From: Nostoc sp. NMS7
GTDB lineage: Bacteria; Cyanobacteriota; Cyanobacteriia; Cyanobacteriales; Nostocaceae
Direction of reading: 5' to 3'
Length of the DNA: 56,793 nt
Assembly (NCBI RefSeq): GCF_017115085.1
Contig: NZ_JABXKJ010000210.1
Span: forward strand, 1 to 56,793
Of this stretch, positions 1 through 7,063 are shown one piece after another; the first letter of the stretch is position 1, and each line of letters opens with the position of its first letter. The notes under the pieces were generated by a model that saw nothing but the letters and a program-made list of their open reading frames with translations, did no database searches and had not been told where the DNA came from. A program made the translations under genes and the position numbers.

Positions 1-514
1 AGAGAGTTGATACGGCTGTTCGTTTAGCGTCCTAACCTATACTTCGATTGCTATACCTGAAAATAGCTGTAAATCGTTATGTAAGCCTTAAACTTGCGTG
101 TTAAAGTTTTTGCTTTATCTATCCCAACGCCCTACAGCCCGTCATATCCAATCAATCGAACCCAATCCCAAAATTGTCTTTGTAACCCCGTAGCGCTTCT
201 TATAGCTACGAGGTTTTGCATTGGTGGCGAAGTGCGATCGCTGAAAACGCCTCAAGTCCTTTTGTGTTCTGGTTTAAGGTAGATGTCGTTTAACTTCCAT
301 TTGCCGACATCTCACCCGCAAATAACAAATCCCAAACAACTACAAAAACAATGGCCACAATAACAAACACCAAAAACTAAGAATAAATTCAACGAGTTAT
401 CCAAAAATCTTTACCAGTAAGCTTCATAAAAACTTTGTATACAATTAAACAATCTTACTGATGCTGTTTAACTGTTATAGAGGTGATGCTAAAAAGAAAT
501 ATCAGGTTAATATT
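1..514. other. Gene-poor left edge with terminator-like repeat
   Basis: I see no convincing gene here. Positions 51-74 match one end of a MITE-like repeat found complete at 14303-14392 and 41260-41354 (shared core CTGAAAATAGCTGTAA). Positions 138-240 resemble 803-912 and include a hairpin at about 186-216 (CCCCGTAGC pairing with GCTACGAGG) followed by TTTTG. It would serve a gene lying upstream of the window. Confidence 0.5.
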
Positions 515-799
515 ATGGCTATAATTGAATGTCCAAATTGTAATCATCTTTTTGATACTCAACGGGATGCATCTGGAAGATGGGTAGGTGCTACTACTGG
601 AACAGCCGTTGGCGCTGGAGTTGGGGCTGCCATCGGAGAAGGAATAGGAATTGCTTTATTAGGTACAGCTATAGCAGGAACCTTACCAGTTGCAATTATC
701 GGTGGAGCGGTGCTTGGCTTATTAGGATTGGCAATCGGAAATAATTTTGATGATGTTACGTGTCCACATTGTCAACATAACTTTAGACCACCTCAATAA
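515..799 (+). CDS. Small zinc-ribbon, glycine-zipper membrane protein
   Basis: A 94-residue protein counted from the ATG at 515; an in-frame ATG at 461 would add 18 residues of unlike composition. It opens with a CPNC pair (residues 6-9) and closes with a CPHC pair near the C-terminus, together able to hold one zinc ion. Between them lies a long stretch rich in Gly and Ala (GTAVGAGVGAAIGEGIGIAL and onward), like a glycine-zipper membrane hairpin. I know of no assigned function for this architecture. A terminator hairpin follows at 849-885. The gene is alone between gene-poor stretches. Confidence 0.6.
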   Translation: MAIIECPNCNHLFDTQRDASGRWVGATTGTAVGAGVGAAIGEGIGIALLGTAIAGTLPVAIIGGAVLGLLGLAIGNNFDDVTCPHCQHNFRPPQ

Positions 800-848
800 G
801 ACCGTCATATCCAATCCATCAATACAATACCCCATAATCCCAATAGCA

Positions 849-885
849 CCCCGTAGCGCATTTTGCAACACGGGGTTTTGCTTTG
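849..885 (+). terminator. Probable intrinsic terminator
   Basis: CCCCGT at 849-854 pairs with ACGGGG at 870-875 and is followed by TTTTGCTTT, 50 bases past the stop of the zinc-ribbon gene. A similar hairpin with similar flanks lies at 186-216. Confidence 0.55.
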
Positions 886-1171
886 GCGAGTTGCTGAGTT
901 GGTGCGATCGCTCTTGAGCGAGCTAATCTGAAATTGAATGCTCTACTGTAAGCGCTTTTAATCCCATGTCGGTATGTGACTACGACGATTTGACACCGAT
1001 TAGTCAGAATTTGCTTGACCGAGATTAGGATAAAATAAAAATTCCACTTTCAAAAAAATTCCAACAAGTAACTTTTATGGATGACTTTTTAGAGGAATTA
1101 AGGTAAATTAAGGTATACATATAACCAGTACAGCAATCAACGCTCTCTAGTGTCTTGGAAGAGGTAGCAGA
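886..1171. other. Gene-free spacer
   Basis: Together with the terminator this makes a gap of over 350 bases. I see only the tail of the flanking repeat (to 912) and, at 1161-1164, a GAGG ribosome site eight bases before the next ATG. Confidence 0.4.
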
Positions 1172-1573
1172 ATGGTAGGGTCTGTAAAATTAAAAACAAT
1201 ACCTTCACTTACTTCACTTAGTCCCCAACCTGAAAGATTTGTAACATTGTTGCATGGAATCTCGAAGCAAAGAATCGCTAATGAAACCACACGTTTAAAA
1301 TCAAGTAAACTAATTGAAGCAATTGAATCTGTCACACAAAGAGTTTCTGAACTAGAAGGAGTAGAGGGAATACGACATACTTTCAATGCAGAAGATATTC
1401 ACAGAGTGACATTTCAAATAAAAAACAATTGTGAATCTTCAGAATCACTATGGAAAGTAGCCCAGTCTTTGATTGTTGAAACTTGTATGAATTTAAGAGA
1501 TGCCACAAAAGAAAGATGGTATTTCTACACAGAATTAGTAGAAGACTTCAACGAAAACATATTTGATTTCTAG
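1172..1573 (+). CDS. Unknown protein upstream of HEPN-like gene
   Basis: A 133-residue soluble protein that I do not recognise. The start is supported by GAGG at 1161-1164. It has no signal peptide or membrane segment. The middle (about residues 40-65) looks helical and heptad-like (SSKLIEAIESVTQRVSELEG), and the C-terminus is acidic and aromatic. Its stop TAG (1571-1573) is followed after one base by a GTG that opens the frame of a HEPN-like protein, so the two were probably co-transcribed. That layout resembles two-gene toxin-antitoxin modules, which is the only hint of function. Confidence 0.6.
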   Translation: MVGSVKLKTIPSLTSLSPQPERFVTLLHGISKQRIANETTRLKSSKLIEAIESVTQRVSELEGVEGIRHTFNAEDIHRVTFQIKNNCESSESLWKVAQSLIVETCMNLRDATKERWYFYTELVEDFNENIFDF

Positions 1574-1574
1574 T

Positions 1575-2048
1575 GTGGCAAAACCTTCTACTGAAATTTA
1601 TACTCAACAAGCCCAGCTTAACGAAAAAGCAGCTACCAATGCAGCCCAGTGAGGAGATAATGACTGGGCTGTTACAATATGCTTCTACTCTGCGATTCAT
1701 TATGTAAAAGCTTACGCTAGTTATAAGCAAGAGGACATTTATCAACTTTACTTTAATCAAAACCAACCAAATACAGAACATGAGCGGATCTTGGATTATG
1801 TTTACGATATTAGTTACAACAACCATAATGATAGGGGTTTATCATTTAGTGCATACGAAACACTTTTTCATGCAAGCATGAAATCTCGATATTTAAAAGG
1901 AATAAAAACTACCGCAAGACAGTGTTTTAATAGAAATATAGATCAATATTTTGAAAACTTAGCAACAGTTAAAAAGTTTTTTAAAATTAATAACAACCCA
2001 ATACCTCATCCCGCTACACAGCGACCTGCTCCTAAACCACGCTCATAA
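1575..2048 (+). pseudogene. HEPN-like domain gene with one in-frame TGA
   Basis: One reading frame runs from GTG 1575 to TAA 2046-2048 with a single break, TGA at 1650-1652. Before the break it reads VAKPSTEIYTQQAQLNEKAA, after it comes DWAVTICFYSAIHYVKAY, a pattern typical of HEPN-type helical domains (a DWA/FYSA/HY signature). A TEHER sequence follows about 30 residues later. The open part from 1791 alone lacks this signature. The tail is Pro-rich. The break may be a real nonsense mutation, a sequencing error, or, less likely, readthrough. HEPN proteins are often RNases in toxin-antitoxin or defence systems; the RxxxxH motif typical of the RNase members is not obvious here. Confidence 0.55.
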
Positions 2049-2068
2049 TCCCTACTAGGGATTGAAAC
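2047..2068. repeat. Solitary CRISPR-repeat-like sequence
   Basis: Right after the HEPN-like frame the sequence holds CTACTAGGGATTGAAAC (2052-2068), preceded by AATCC. This resembles the 3' part of repeats common in cyanobacterial CRISPR arrays, with the inner palindrome ATCCCTA..TAGGGAT. I find no second copy at spacer distance, so it is not an array. Confidence 0.4.
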
Positions 2069-2405
2069 GATTTTCCCATACCGAACAGAAGTCATTTACA
2101 ATTAGCGAAATTTAAGGATTATATTTCTCTGGATCATAACCAAAAATTTCATTTAGCGACGGTACTTGATTTTTTGAAAAACTCCAGAAGCGTAAAAATC
2201 CTAAAACCATTACTACACCTAGATTTTCTGTTTTTCGGCAATTTCTCGAACTCCAAAAAAAATGAGGGAACCGGGAGTAATGAGACTAAACTACTCATTA
2301 ATGGTATATGCGATCGCATATTTTAATACAACCTGTTCCAAAGCTGTGGCAACTCTAGCTGTATACCCTTGATAATGATGGTAGGCGTTATCTTCACATA
2401 AGTTT
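2069..2405. other. Gene-free spacer
   Basis: About 340 bases in which I see no gene, hairpin terminator or clear promoter. One HIP1-related site (GCGATCGC) lies near 2310. Confidence 0.4.
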
Positions 2406-3185
2406 ATGTTCTTAACTTGGTTAGACAGCAATAGTTGGTTACTGGAAATCGGCGGTAAACGAATATTAATTGACCCTTGGCTGGTTGGTTCTTTGATTTT
2501 CAGCAATTTGGATTGGCTATTTAAAGGTTTGCGATCGCAAAATCGTCCAATACCAGATAATATTGATCTGATCCTGCTGTCTCAAGGTTTGGAAGACCAT
2601 ACTCACCCACCAACACTTAAATTACTTGATCGCAGCATCAAAGTTGTAGCTTCTCCCAATGCAGCCAAAGTAGTACAGCAGTTAGGTTACAGCCAAGTAA
2701 CAACTCTGGCTCATGGTGAAACTTTCACTTTCAATAATCAAGTTGAAATCAAGGCTTTCCCCGGTTCACGCGTTGGCCTGACTCTGGTAGAAAATAGTTA
2801 TCTCCTGAAAGAGTTGGACAGTGGTTTAACTGTATACTACGAGCCTCATGGGTATCATTCAACGCAACTTAAGCAGGCTGCACCAGTTGATGTGGTGATT
2901 ACACCATTTGTTGACTTAACGCTGCCTTTGCTTGGGTCTTTTATTAAAGGAGGAAATAGCGCTTTGGAAGTGGTAAAGTGGCTACAACCTCAAGTAATAT
3001 TACCTACAGCAGCTGGAGGAGATGTAGTGTTTGAAGGATTGATCACGAAACTCCTTCAGAGTAAAGGAAGTGCTGAAGAATTTCGTTCGCTATTAGAAAA
3101 AAACAATCTTTCGACGCGGGTGCTTGAGCCGAAACCAGGCGATCGCTTTGAACTACCATTAGAAAAGCGAGCATTAACAATCTAA
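2406..3185 (+). CDS. MBL-fold metallohydrolase-like protein with degenerate metal motif
   Basis: 259 residues, starting at ATG 2406. The fold is recognisable as the UlaG-like branch of the metallo-beta-lactamase superfamily: early strand WLLEIGGKRILIDPWL (residues 11-26), then the metal-site loop at 59-65, then an ILPTAAGGD-type loop late in the chain. The usual HxHxDH reads SQGLEDH, so the first two His ligands are Gln and Leu while the Asp-His pair remains. Similar cyanobacterial proteins exist, so this is probably a family trait rather than damage. Metal binding may be altered. Substrate unknown. It stands alone, with a hairpin terminator at 3223-3247. Confidence 0.75.
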   Translation: MFLTWLDSNSWLLEIGGKRILIDPWLVGSLIFSNLDWLFKGLRSQNRPIPDNIDLILLSQGLEDHTHPPTLKLLDRSIKVVASPNAAKVVQQLGYSQVTTLAHGETFTFNNQVEIKAFPGSRVGLTLVENSYLLKELDSGLTVYYEPHGYHSTQLKQAAPVDVVITPFVDLTLPLLGSFIKGGNSALEVVKWLQPQVILPTAAGGDVVFEGLITKLLQSKGSAEEFRSLLEKNNLSTRVLEPKPGDRFELPLEKRALTI

Positions 3186-3222
3186 ATAATCAGCAAATCT
3201 GATCAAATAAATGCCCAGGCGT

Positions 3223-3247
3223 CGCCAATCTCTTCGGGAGGTTGGCG
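3223..3247 (+). terminator. Hairpin after the MBL-fold gene
   Basis: CGCCAATCTC (3223-3232) pairs with GAGGTTGGCG (3238-3247) with one G-U pair. There is no long T run, so it may be a dispersed repeat as much as a terminator. Confidence 0.35.
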
Positions 3248-3469
3248 TTCCCGTAATTACCCGTAGACTTCACGATAACTGTATACGGATAGGGATTTAT
3301 TTGCAAAACATGCTCACTCTGGATTTATTTTATCCAGTTGCGGTTAAGTAGGATATTAGGTAAAAAAAATCTAAAAATTAACCGAAAATACCCGGAGGGG
3401 GCATTGATATTAATAACAGGAAAAGGTCTAATCAAAGGTTGATCCTTTAATTTAGAAGCCTTGAGTGTA

Positions 3470-4525
3470 ATGAAGAACCTCACCGGATTGCTATTTGTAC
3501 TTAGCTTCATCGTAGTAGCTTGCAGTCCGTCTCCCGATAAAACAGTGTTTTCCAACCCGGAAGTAAAAACTACTCCAGTTCAAGTAGGAGAGCAAAAGAC
3601 ACAAAGTAAGCCTTTAGTTGTGACGACAGTCGCTCCTTTAACGAATATTGTGAGTAATATTGCAGGCGATCGCTTAGAAGTTAAGGGTATTATTCCCGAA
3701 GGAACTGACTCCCATACCTTTGAACCTCGTCCCAGCGATGCTGATTTGCTCTCCAAAGCTAATCTAATCATCGCCAACGGGCTGCATTTGGAATCCCCCA
3801 CAGAAAAACTAGCAAACGCCTCAAAACCCAAAGAAACTAAAATCTTTGAACTAGGTAGTAAAACTATTACCAAAGAGCAATGGCTTTTCGACTTCAGCTT
3901 TCCTAAAGAAAAGGGTGATCCCAATCCTCATCTGTGGGTAAACCCCAAGTATGCTGAGGCTTACGCCAAACTAGCCGCCGAACAGTTAACCACCTTAGAT
4001 CCTGCTGGCAAAGACTACTACGCAACTAACCTGAAAAATTATTTACAACGTCTGGATGCTCTAGATAAAGCAACACGGGAAATCGTCGCCAGTATTCCCG
4101 CCAAAAACCGTAAACTTTTGACTTACCACGATTCTTGGGCGTATTGGGCTAGAGAGTATGGTTTTCAAGTAATTGGGGCGATTCAACCATCAGATTTCAA
4201 AGAACCATCCGCGAAAGATGTATCAAAACTAATTGACCAAATTCGGAAAGTAGGCGTCCCAGCAATTTTTGGTTCTGAAGTCTATCCCAGCAAGGTAGAA
4301 GAACAAATTGCCCGCGAAGCGAAGGTAAAAACAGCTAACACTGCCGATGATGAGTTACCAGGGAAGGGTTCAGCCAATGCAATGGAAAACACTAATCCTG
4401 AGCATACTTATATTGGGATGATGGCTAACAATATGCGGATTATCGCCTCTAATATGGGAGGAAATGTTAATTTGGTGAAGAATTTGAACACTGGAAATGT
4501 TGTTGGGCCAACAGCAACCAAATAG
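3470..4525 (+). CDS. Zinc/manganese ABC transporter substrate-binding lipoprotein
   Basis: 351 residues from ATG 3470; a TTG three codons earlier is the alternative start. The N-terminus is a lipoprotein signal ending in a VVAC lipobox (Cys18), so the protein should be anchored in the periplasm. The TroA/ZnuA fold is marked by SHTFEP (His82), NPHLWVNP (His154), TYHDSWAYW (His220) and DDELPG (Asp293/294). This gives a His3-Asp metal site as in ZnuA and TroA; MntC and PsaA have Glu at the third place. No His-rich loop is seen. It is first in an operon with an ATPase and a permease, 18 and 21 bases apart, in the binding protein-ATPase-permease order used by cyanobacterial mntCAB. Zn is favoured by the ligands, Mn by gene order. 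Confidence 0.88.
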   Translation: MKNLTGLLFVLSFIVVACSPSPDKTVFSNPEVKTTPVQVGEQKTQSKPLVVTTVAPLTNIVSNIAGDRLEVKGIIPEGTDSHTFEPRPSDADLLSKANLIIANGLHLESPTEKLANASKPKETKIFELGSKTITKEQWLFDFSFPKEKGDPNPHLWVNPKYAEAYAKLAAEQLTTLDPAGKDYYATNLKNYLQRLDALDKATREIVASIPAKNRKLLTYHDSWAYWAREYGFQVIGAIQPSDFKEPSAKDVSKLIDQIRKVGVPAIFGSEVYPSKVEEQIAREAKVKTANTADDELPGKGSANAMENTNPEHTYIGMMANNMRIIASNMGGNVNLVKNLNTGNVVGPTATK

Positions 4526-4543
4526 GATCAATAGAATAAGTAT

Positions 4544-5362
4544 ATGCAACCAATACTTGAAGTTAGAAATTTAACCTGTGGTTATCAAACCCAGCCAGTG
4601 TTTAAGGATGTTAATTTGACGCTTTACCCTGGTCAACTTACTGGCTTGGTCGGGCCTTCTGGTAGTGGTAAAAGCACTTTAATCAGAGCGATTTTAGGGC
4701 TAGTTCCTCCTTGGCGTGGAGAGATTTGGTTTCGAGGAAAGCGCTTAAAGCCAGGAGTACCACCGCCTTTGGTGGGCTATGTGCCGCAGGTGGAAACGGT
4801 GGATTGGACTTTTCCAGTTACGGCTTTGGAAGTGGTGATGATGGGGCGTTACCAAAAGCAGAAGATGTTGCCTTGGTCTTCGCAGCGCGATCGCCAAATT
4901 GCCCGCGAACTCCTAGAACGTGTTGGAGTTGCCCATGTTGCCCATCAACCTATTGGTAATCTATCTGGGGGACAACAGCAAAGGGTTTTCATTGCCCGTG
5001 CTTTAGTCGGAGAACCAGAAATAGTTCTTTTAGATGAACCCACCAGTAGTTCCGACTTGCACGTTCAACACGAACTATTACACCTATTGGCTGATTTGAA
5101 TCAGCAAGGCTTGACAATTATCCTCTCCACCCATGACCTCAACTCGGTAGCTACTCATTTACCTTGGGTGATGTGTTTCAACCAGGGTTTAATTTGTCAA
5201 GGTCAACCTATCGATGTCTTCACTCCGGCAAATCTTGAACAGACTTTTGGGGGAGAAATGGTCGTTTTTTACGAACAAGACCGAATCTTGATCGCTAGCG
5301 GCGGTACTTCCCTACGTCATCAAATGCAAGACAACTTGCCACAAGTATTGCGTGTAACATAA
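4544..5362 (+). CDS. Zn/Mn ABC transporter ATP-binding protein
   Basis: 272 residues. Walker A GPSGSGKST (about 37-45), Q-loop in GYVPQVETVDW, signature LSGGQQQRV, Walker B IVLLDEPTSS and switch His in STHDLN. The VPQ...DWTFPVT segment is typical of the metal-importer subgroup (ZnuC, MntA, TroB). It energises the importer formed with the neighbouring lipoprotein and permease. About 30 residues past the ATPase core carry no known domain. Confidence 0.9.
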   Translation: MQPILEVRNLTCGYQTQPVFKDVNLTLYPGQLTGLVGPSGSGKSTLIRAILGLVPPWRGEIWFRGKRLKPGVPPPLVGYVPQVETVDWTFPVTALEVVMMGRYQKQKMLPWSSQRDRQIARELLERVGVAHVAHQPIGNLSGGQQQRVFIARALVGEPEIVLLDEPTSSSDLHVQHELLHLLADLNQQGLTIILSTHDLNSVATHLPWVMCFNQGLICQGQPIDVFTPANLEQTFGGEMVVFYEQDRILIASGGTSLRHQMQDNLPQVLRVT

Positions 5363-5383
5363 CTGTGCTACTTGGATCAAAAT

Positions 5384-6241
5384 ATGGATTTATTACTAGC
5401 TCCGTTTCGCTACGAATTTTTTAGTCGTGCCATTTTAGTAGGCATGATGGCGGGGCTATTATGCGGCATTATGGGAGTTTATATTACAACTCGCAGGATG
5501 AGTTACATTGCCCACGGTTTATCGCATGCGATTTTGGGGGGAGCCGTGCTGAGTTATGTACTGGGCTTGAATTTCTATATTGGCTCTGGGATTTGGGGTT
5601 TTGCAGCCGCCCTGCTGATTCAATATTTAACAGGACGCAAAATCTACTCTGATGCAGCTATTGGAATTGTGACAACTGCTAGCTTTGCTTTAGGAGTCGC
5701 TGTGATCAGTAGCTATCGCCAGTTTAGCCAAAACTTTGAAGCCGCTTTGTTTGGCAATGTGTTGGGCGTTTCCCCTAATGATTTGTGGGTAGTTACTAGT
5801 GTGACGATTGTCTTAATCAGTCTAGTTTTCTTGTTTTATCGCCCGTTGCTATTTTGGTGTTTTGATCGGGAAGTAGCTCAGGTTCATGGAGTACCCATTT
5901 TTGCAATGGATACTTTATTTGCTTTGATGTTGGCGACTTTACTAGTGGCGACACTGAACGTTTTGGGGGTAACACTAATTATTTCAGCAGTAGTGATTCC
6001 AGCATCAATTGCCCGATTAATAAGCGATCGCTTTGGTTATGTGATGATTCTTTCCGGGATTTTAGGATCGGCGATTTCCTTTGTAGGTATTTACCTCAGC
6101 TACTACCTGGACATTGCCTCTGGAGCTAGTGTAGTGCTGCTGTCAACCGCCATATTTGCCTGTGTGTTGCTCACCAAGAACCTGCAAGGACGATATAATA
6201 AACGCCGTCTTCCTCCCCTCTCAACAAAACACATCCCTTAG
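5384..6241 (+). CDS. Zn/Mn ABC transporter permease
   Basis: 285 residues from ATG 5384; a TTG at 5372 would add four residues. It is a polytopic membrane protein of the ABC-3 family (ZnuB/MntB/TroC) with about eight hydrophobic segments. The RMSYIAHGLSHAILGGAVLS stretch near residue 45 is the family signature at the ATPase contact. It is the last gene of the operon, 21 bases after the ATPase. The C-terminus is basic (RYNKRRLPP) and cytoplasmic. Confidence 0.9.
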   Translation: MDLLLAPFRYEFFSRAILVGMMAGLLCGIMGVYITTRRMSYIAHGLSHAILGGAVLSYVLGLNFYIGSGIWGFAAALLIQYLTGRKIYSDAAIGIVTTASFALGVAVISSYRQFSQNFEAALFGNVLGVSPNDLWVVTSVTIVLISLVFLFYRPLLFWCFDREVAQVHGVPIFAMDTLFALMLATLLVATLNVLGVTLIISAVVIPASIARLISDRFGYVMILSGILGSAISFVGIYLSYYLDIASGASVVLLSTAIFACVLLTKNLQGRYNKRRLPPLSTKHIP

Positions 6242-6398
6242 TACAAAATTTTATTAATTCATAACGAATCTAGCGCTCAAACTTTGCGTCCCTCTGCGCT
6301 TAAAAAAGCTACGAACTTATGCAAAGCCTTACTTAGCAAAAGTTAGGGACTGACAAATCAAAAAACATCCAATAATTTCTTGTGGGGTGGGTGTCTTA

Positions 6399-6671
6399 CC
6401 ATTGGTGTCAAGTTAAAGCTTCAGCCCAGATGTCAAGGAACCTTGAGGCGTTGCGTCGATGCCGTTGACCAATGGCTTTGACCAAGCCCATAGAACGCTG
6501 ATGCTCAACCAACCAAGGAATGAGTTGTAGTTGTGGGGTTTGCAAAAATCTGGATTTCCTTGTTTTTTGCGTGGCTGACTCATGGCTATTCTCAACACCC
6601 TTGTGTTGAGTTTAATCATTAAGTTTGACCCACTTGACAAGTTTCTATTTTTCTTAACTTGACACCAATGG
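6399..6671. mobile_element. Inverted-repeat element with transposase-like remnant
   Basis: The ends CCATTGGTGTCAAGTTAA (6399-6416) and TTAACTTGACACCAATGG (6654-6671) are a perfect 18-bp inverted pair. Inside, on the minus strand, an ORF begins MSQPRKKQGNPDF and, after a frame change, continues as PWLVEHQRSMGLVKAIGQRH to a stop near the left end. This looks like a shortened, frameshifted transposase N-terminus; I cannot name the family. The left flank is a GTGGGGTGGG half-MITE and the right flank resumes with CATCCTGCCCGCC, so the element seems inserted in another repeat. Related 13-bp ends occur at 9692-9878. Confidence 0.5.
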
Positions 6672-6864
6672 CATCCTGCCCGCCCTTGTCTACTTGATTC
6701 AGATGAAATGTGCTGTAAGGAAAGCTTTATCAAGCTAAATTTTTAGGACTTGTGTGTACATCGTAGCGGAATCGAAAAGCGACAGACGTGAACTTTAGTT
6801 CAAGGCAGGGAAAGGTTTATCAAACTCACGTTTGTTTAAGCCCCGAAGGAAATTAGCGATGCCT

Positions 6865-6989
6865 AGGGACTTCCAACTAAAAAAATATTCCATCGCATTA
6901 AGGCAGGGGAGCAGGGAGCTTTCTAGCATGGGGGAAGAATAGTCGTGTTGATTCCAGAAATTGGGATAATTTATTTTTTGGAAGTCCCC
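6865..6989. mobile_element. AGGGACT-type MITE
   Basis: Left end AGGGACTTCCAA at 6865 and right end TTGGAAGTCCCCT near 6989 are inverted copies with one extra base. No coding capacity. Same end type as the copy at 10861-10986. Confidence 0.45.
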
Positions 6990-7063
6990 TACGGCGAGTT
7001 ACGCTAACGCGCCACAGTGATTTTGATTAAGATTTTGATAGAAAGTATGAATTTCTCCTCGCT

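Larger units (their letters stand above)
6242..7063. other. Repeat-filled intergenic stretch
   Basis: Over 800 bases without an intact gene. It holds a half copy of an AGGGACT-type MITE (from 6345), an element with perfect 18-bp inverted ends (6399-6671), a second AGGGACT-type element (6865-6989) and a short dispersed repeat near 6990-7013. Confidence 0.6.

Noticed and set aside
94..282. 62-codon frame at the left edge
   Set aside because: It lies across a terminator-like hairpin and a repeat also found at 803-912; composition looks non-coding.
2047..2068. CRISPR array
   Set aside because: Only a single partial repeat-like copy; no regularly spaced second copy and no cas gene in the window.
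2291..2506. Minus-strand frame overlapping the MBL gene start
   Set aside because: It overlaps a clear gene on the other strand and has no recognisable motif.
6413..6733. 106-codon minus-strand frame
   Set aside because: It is the frameshifted remnant inside the inverted-repeat element, read through the element end; not an intact gene.
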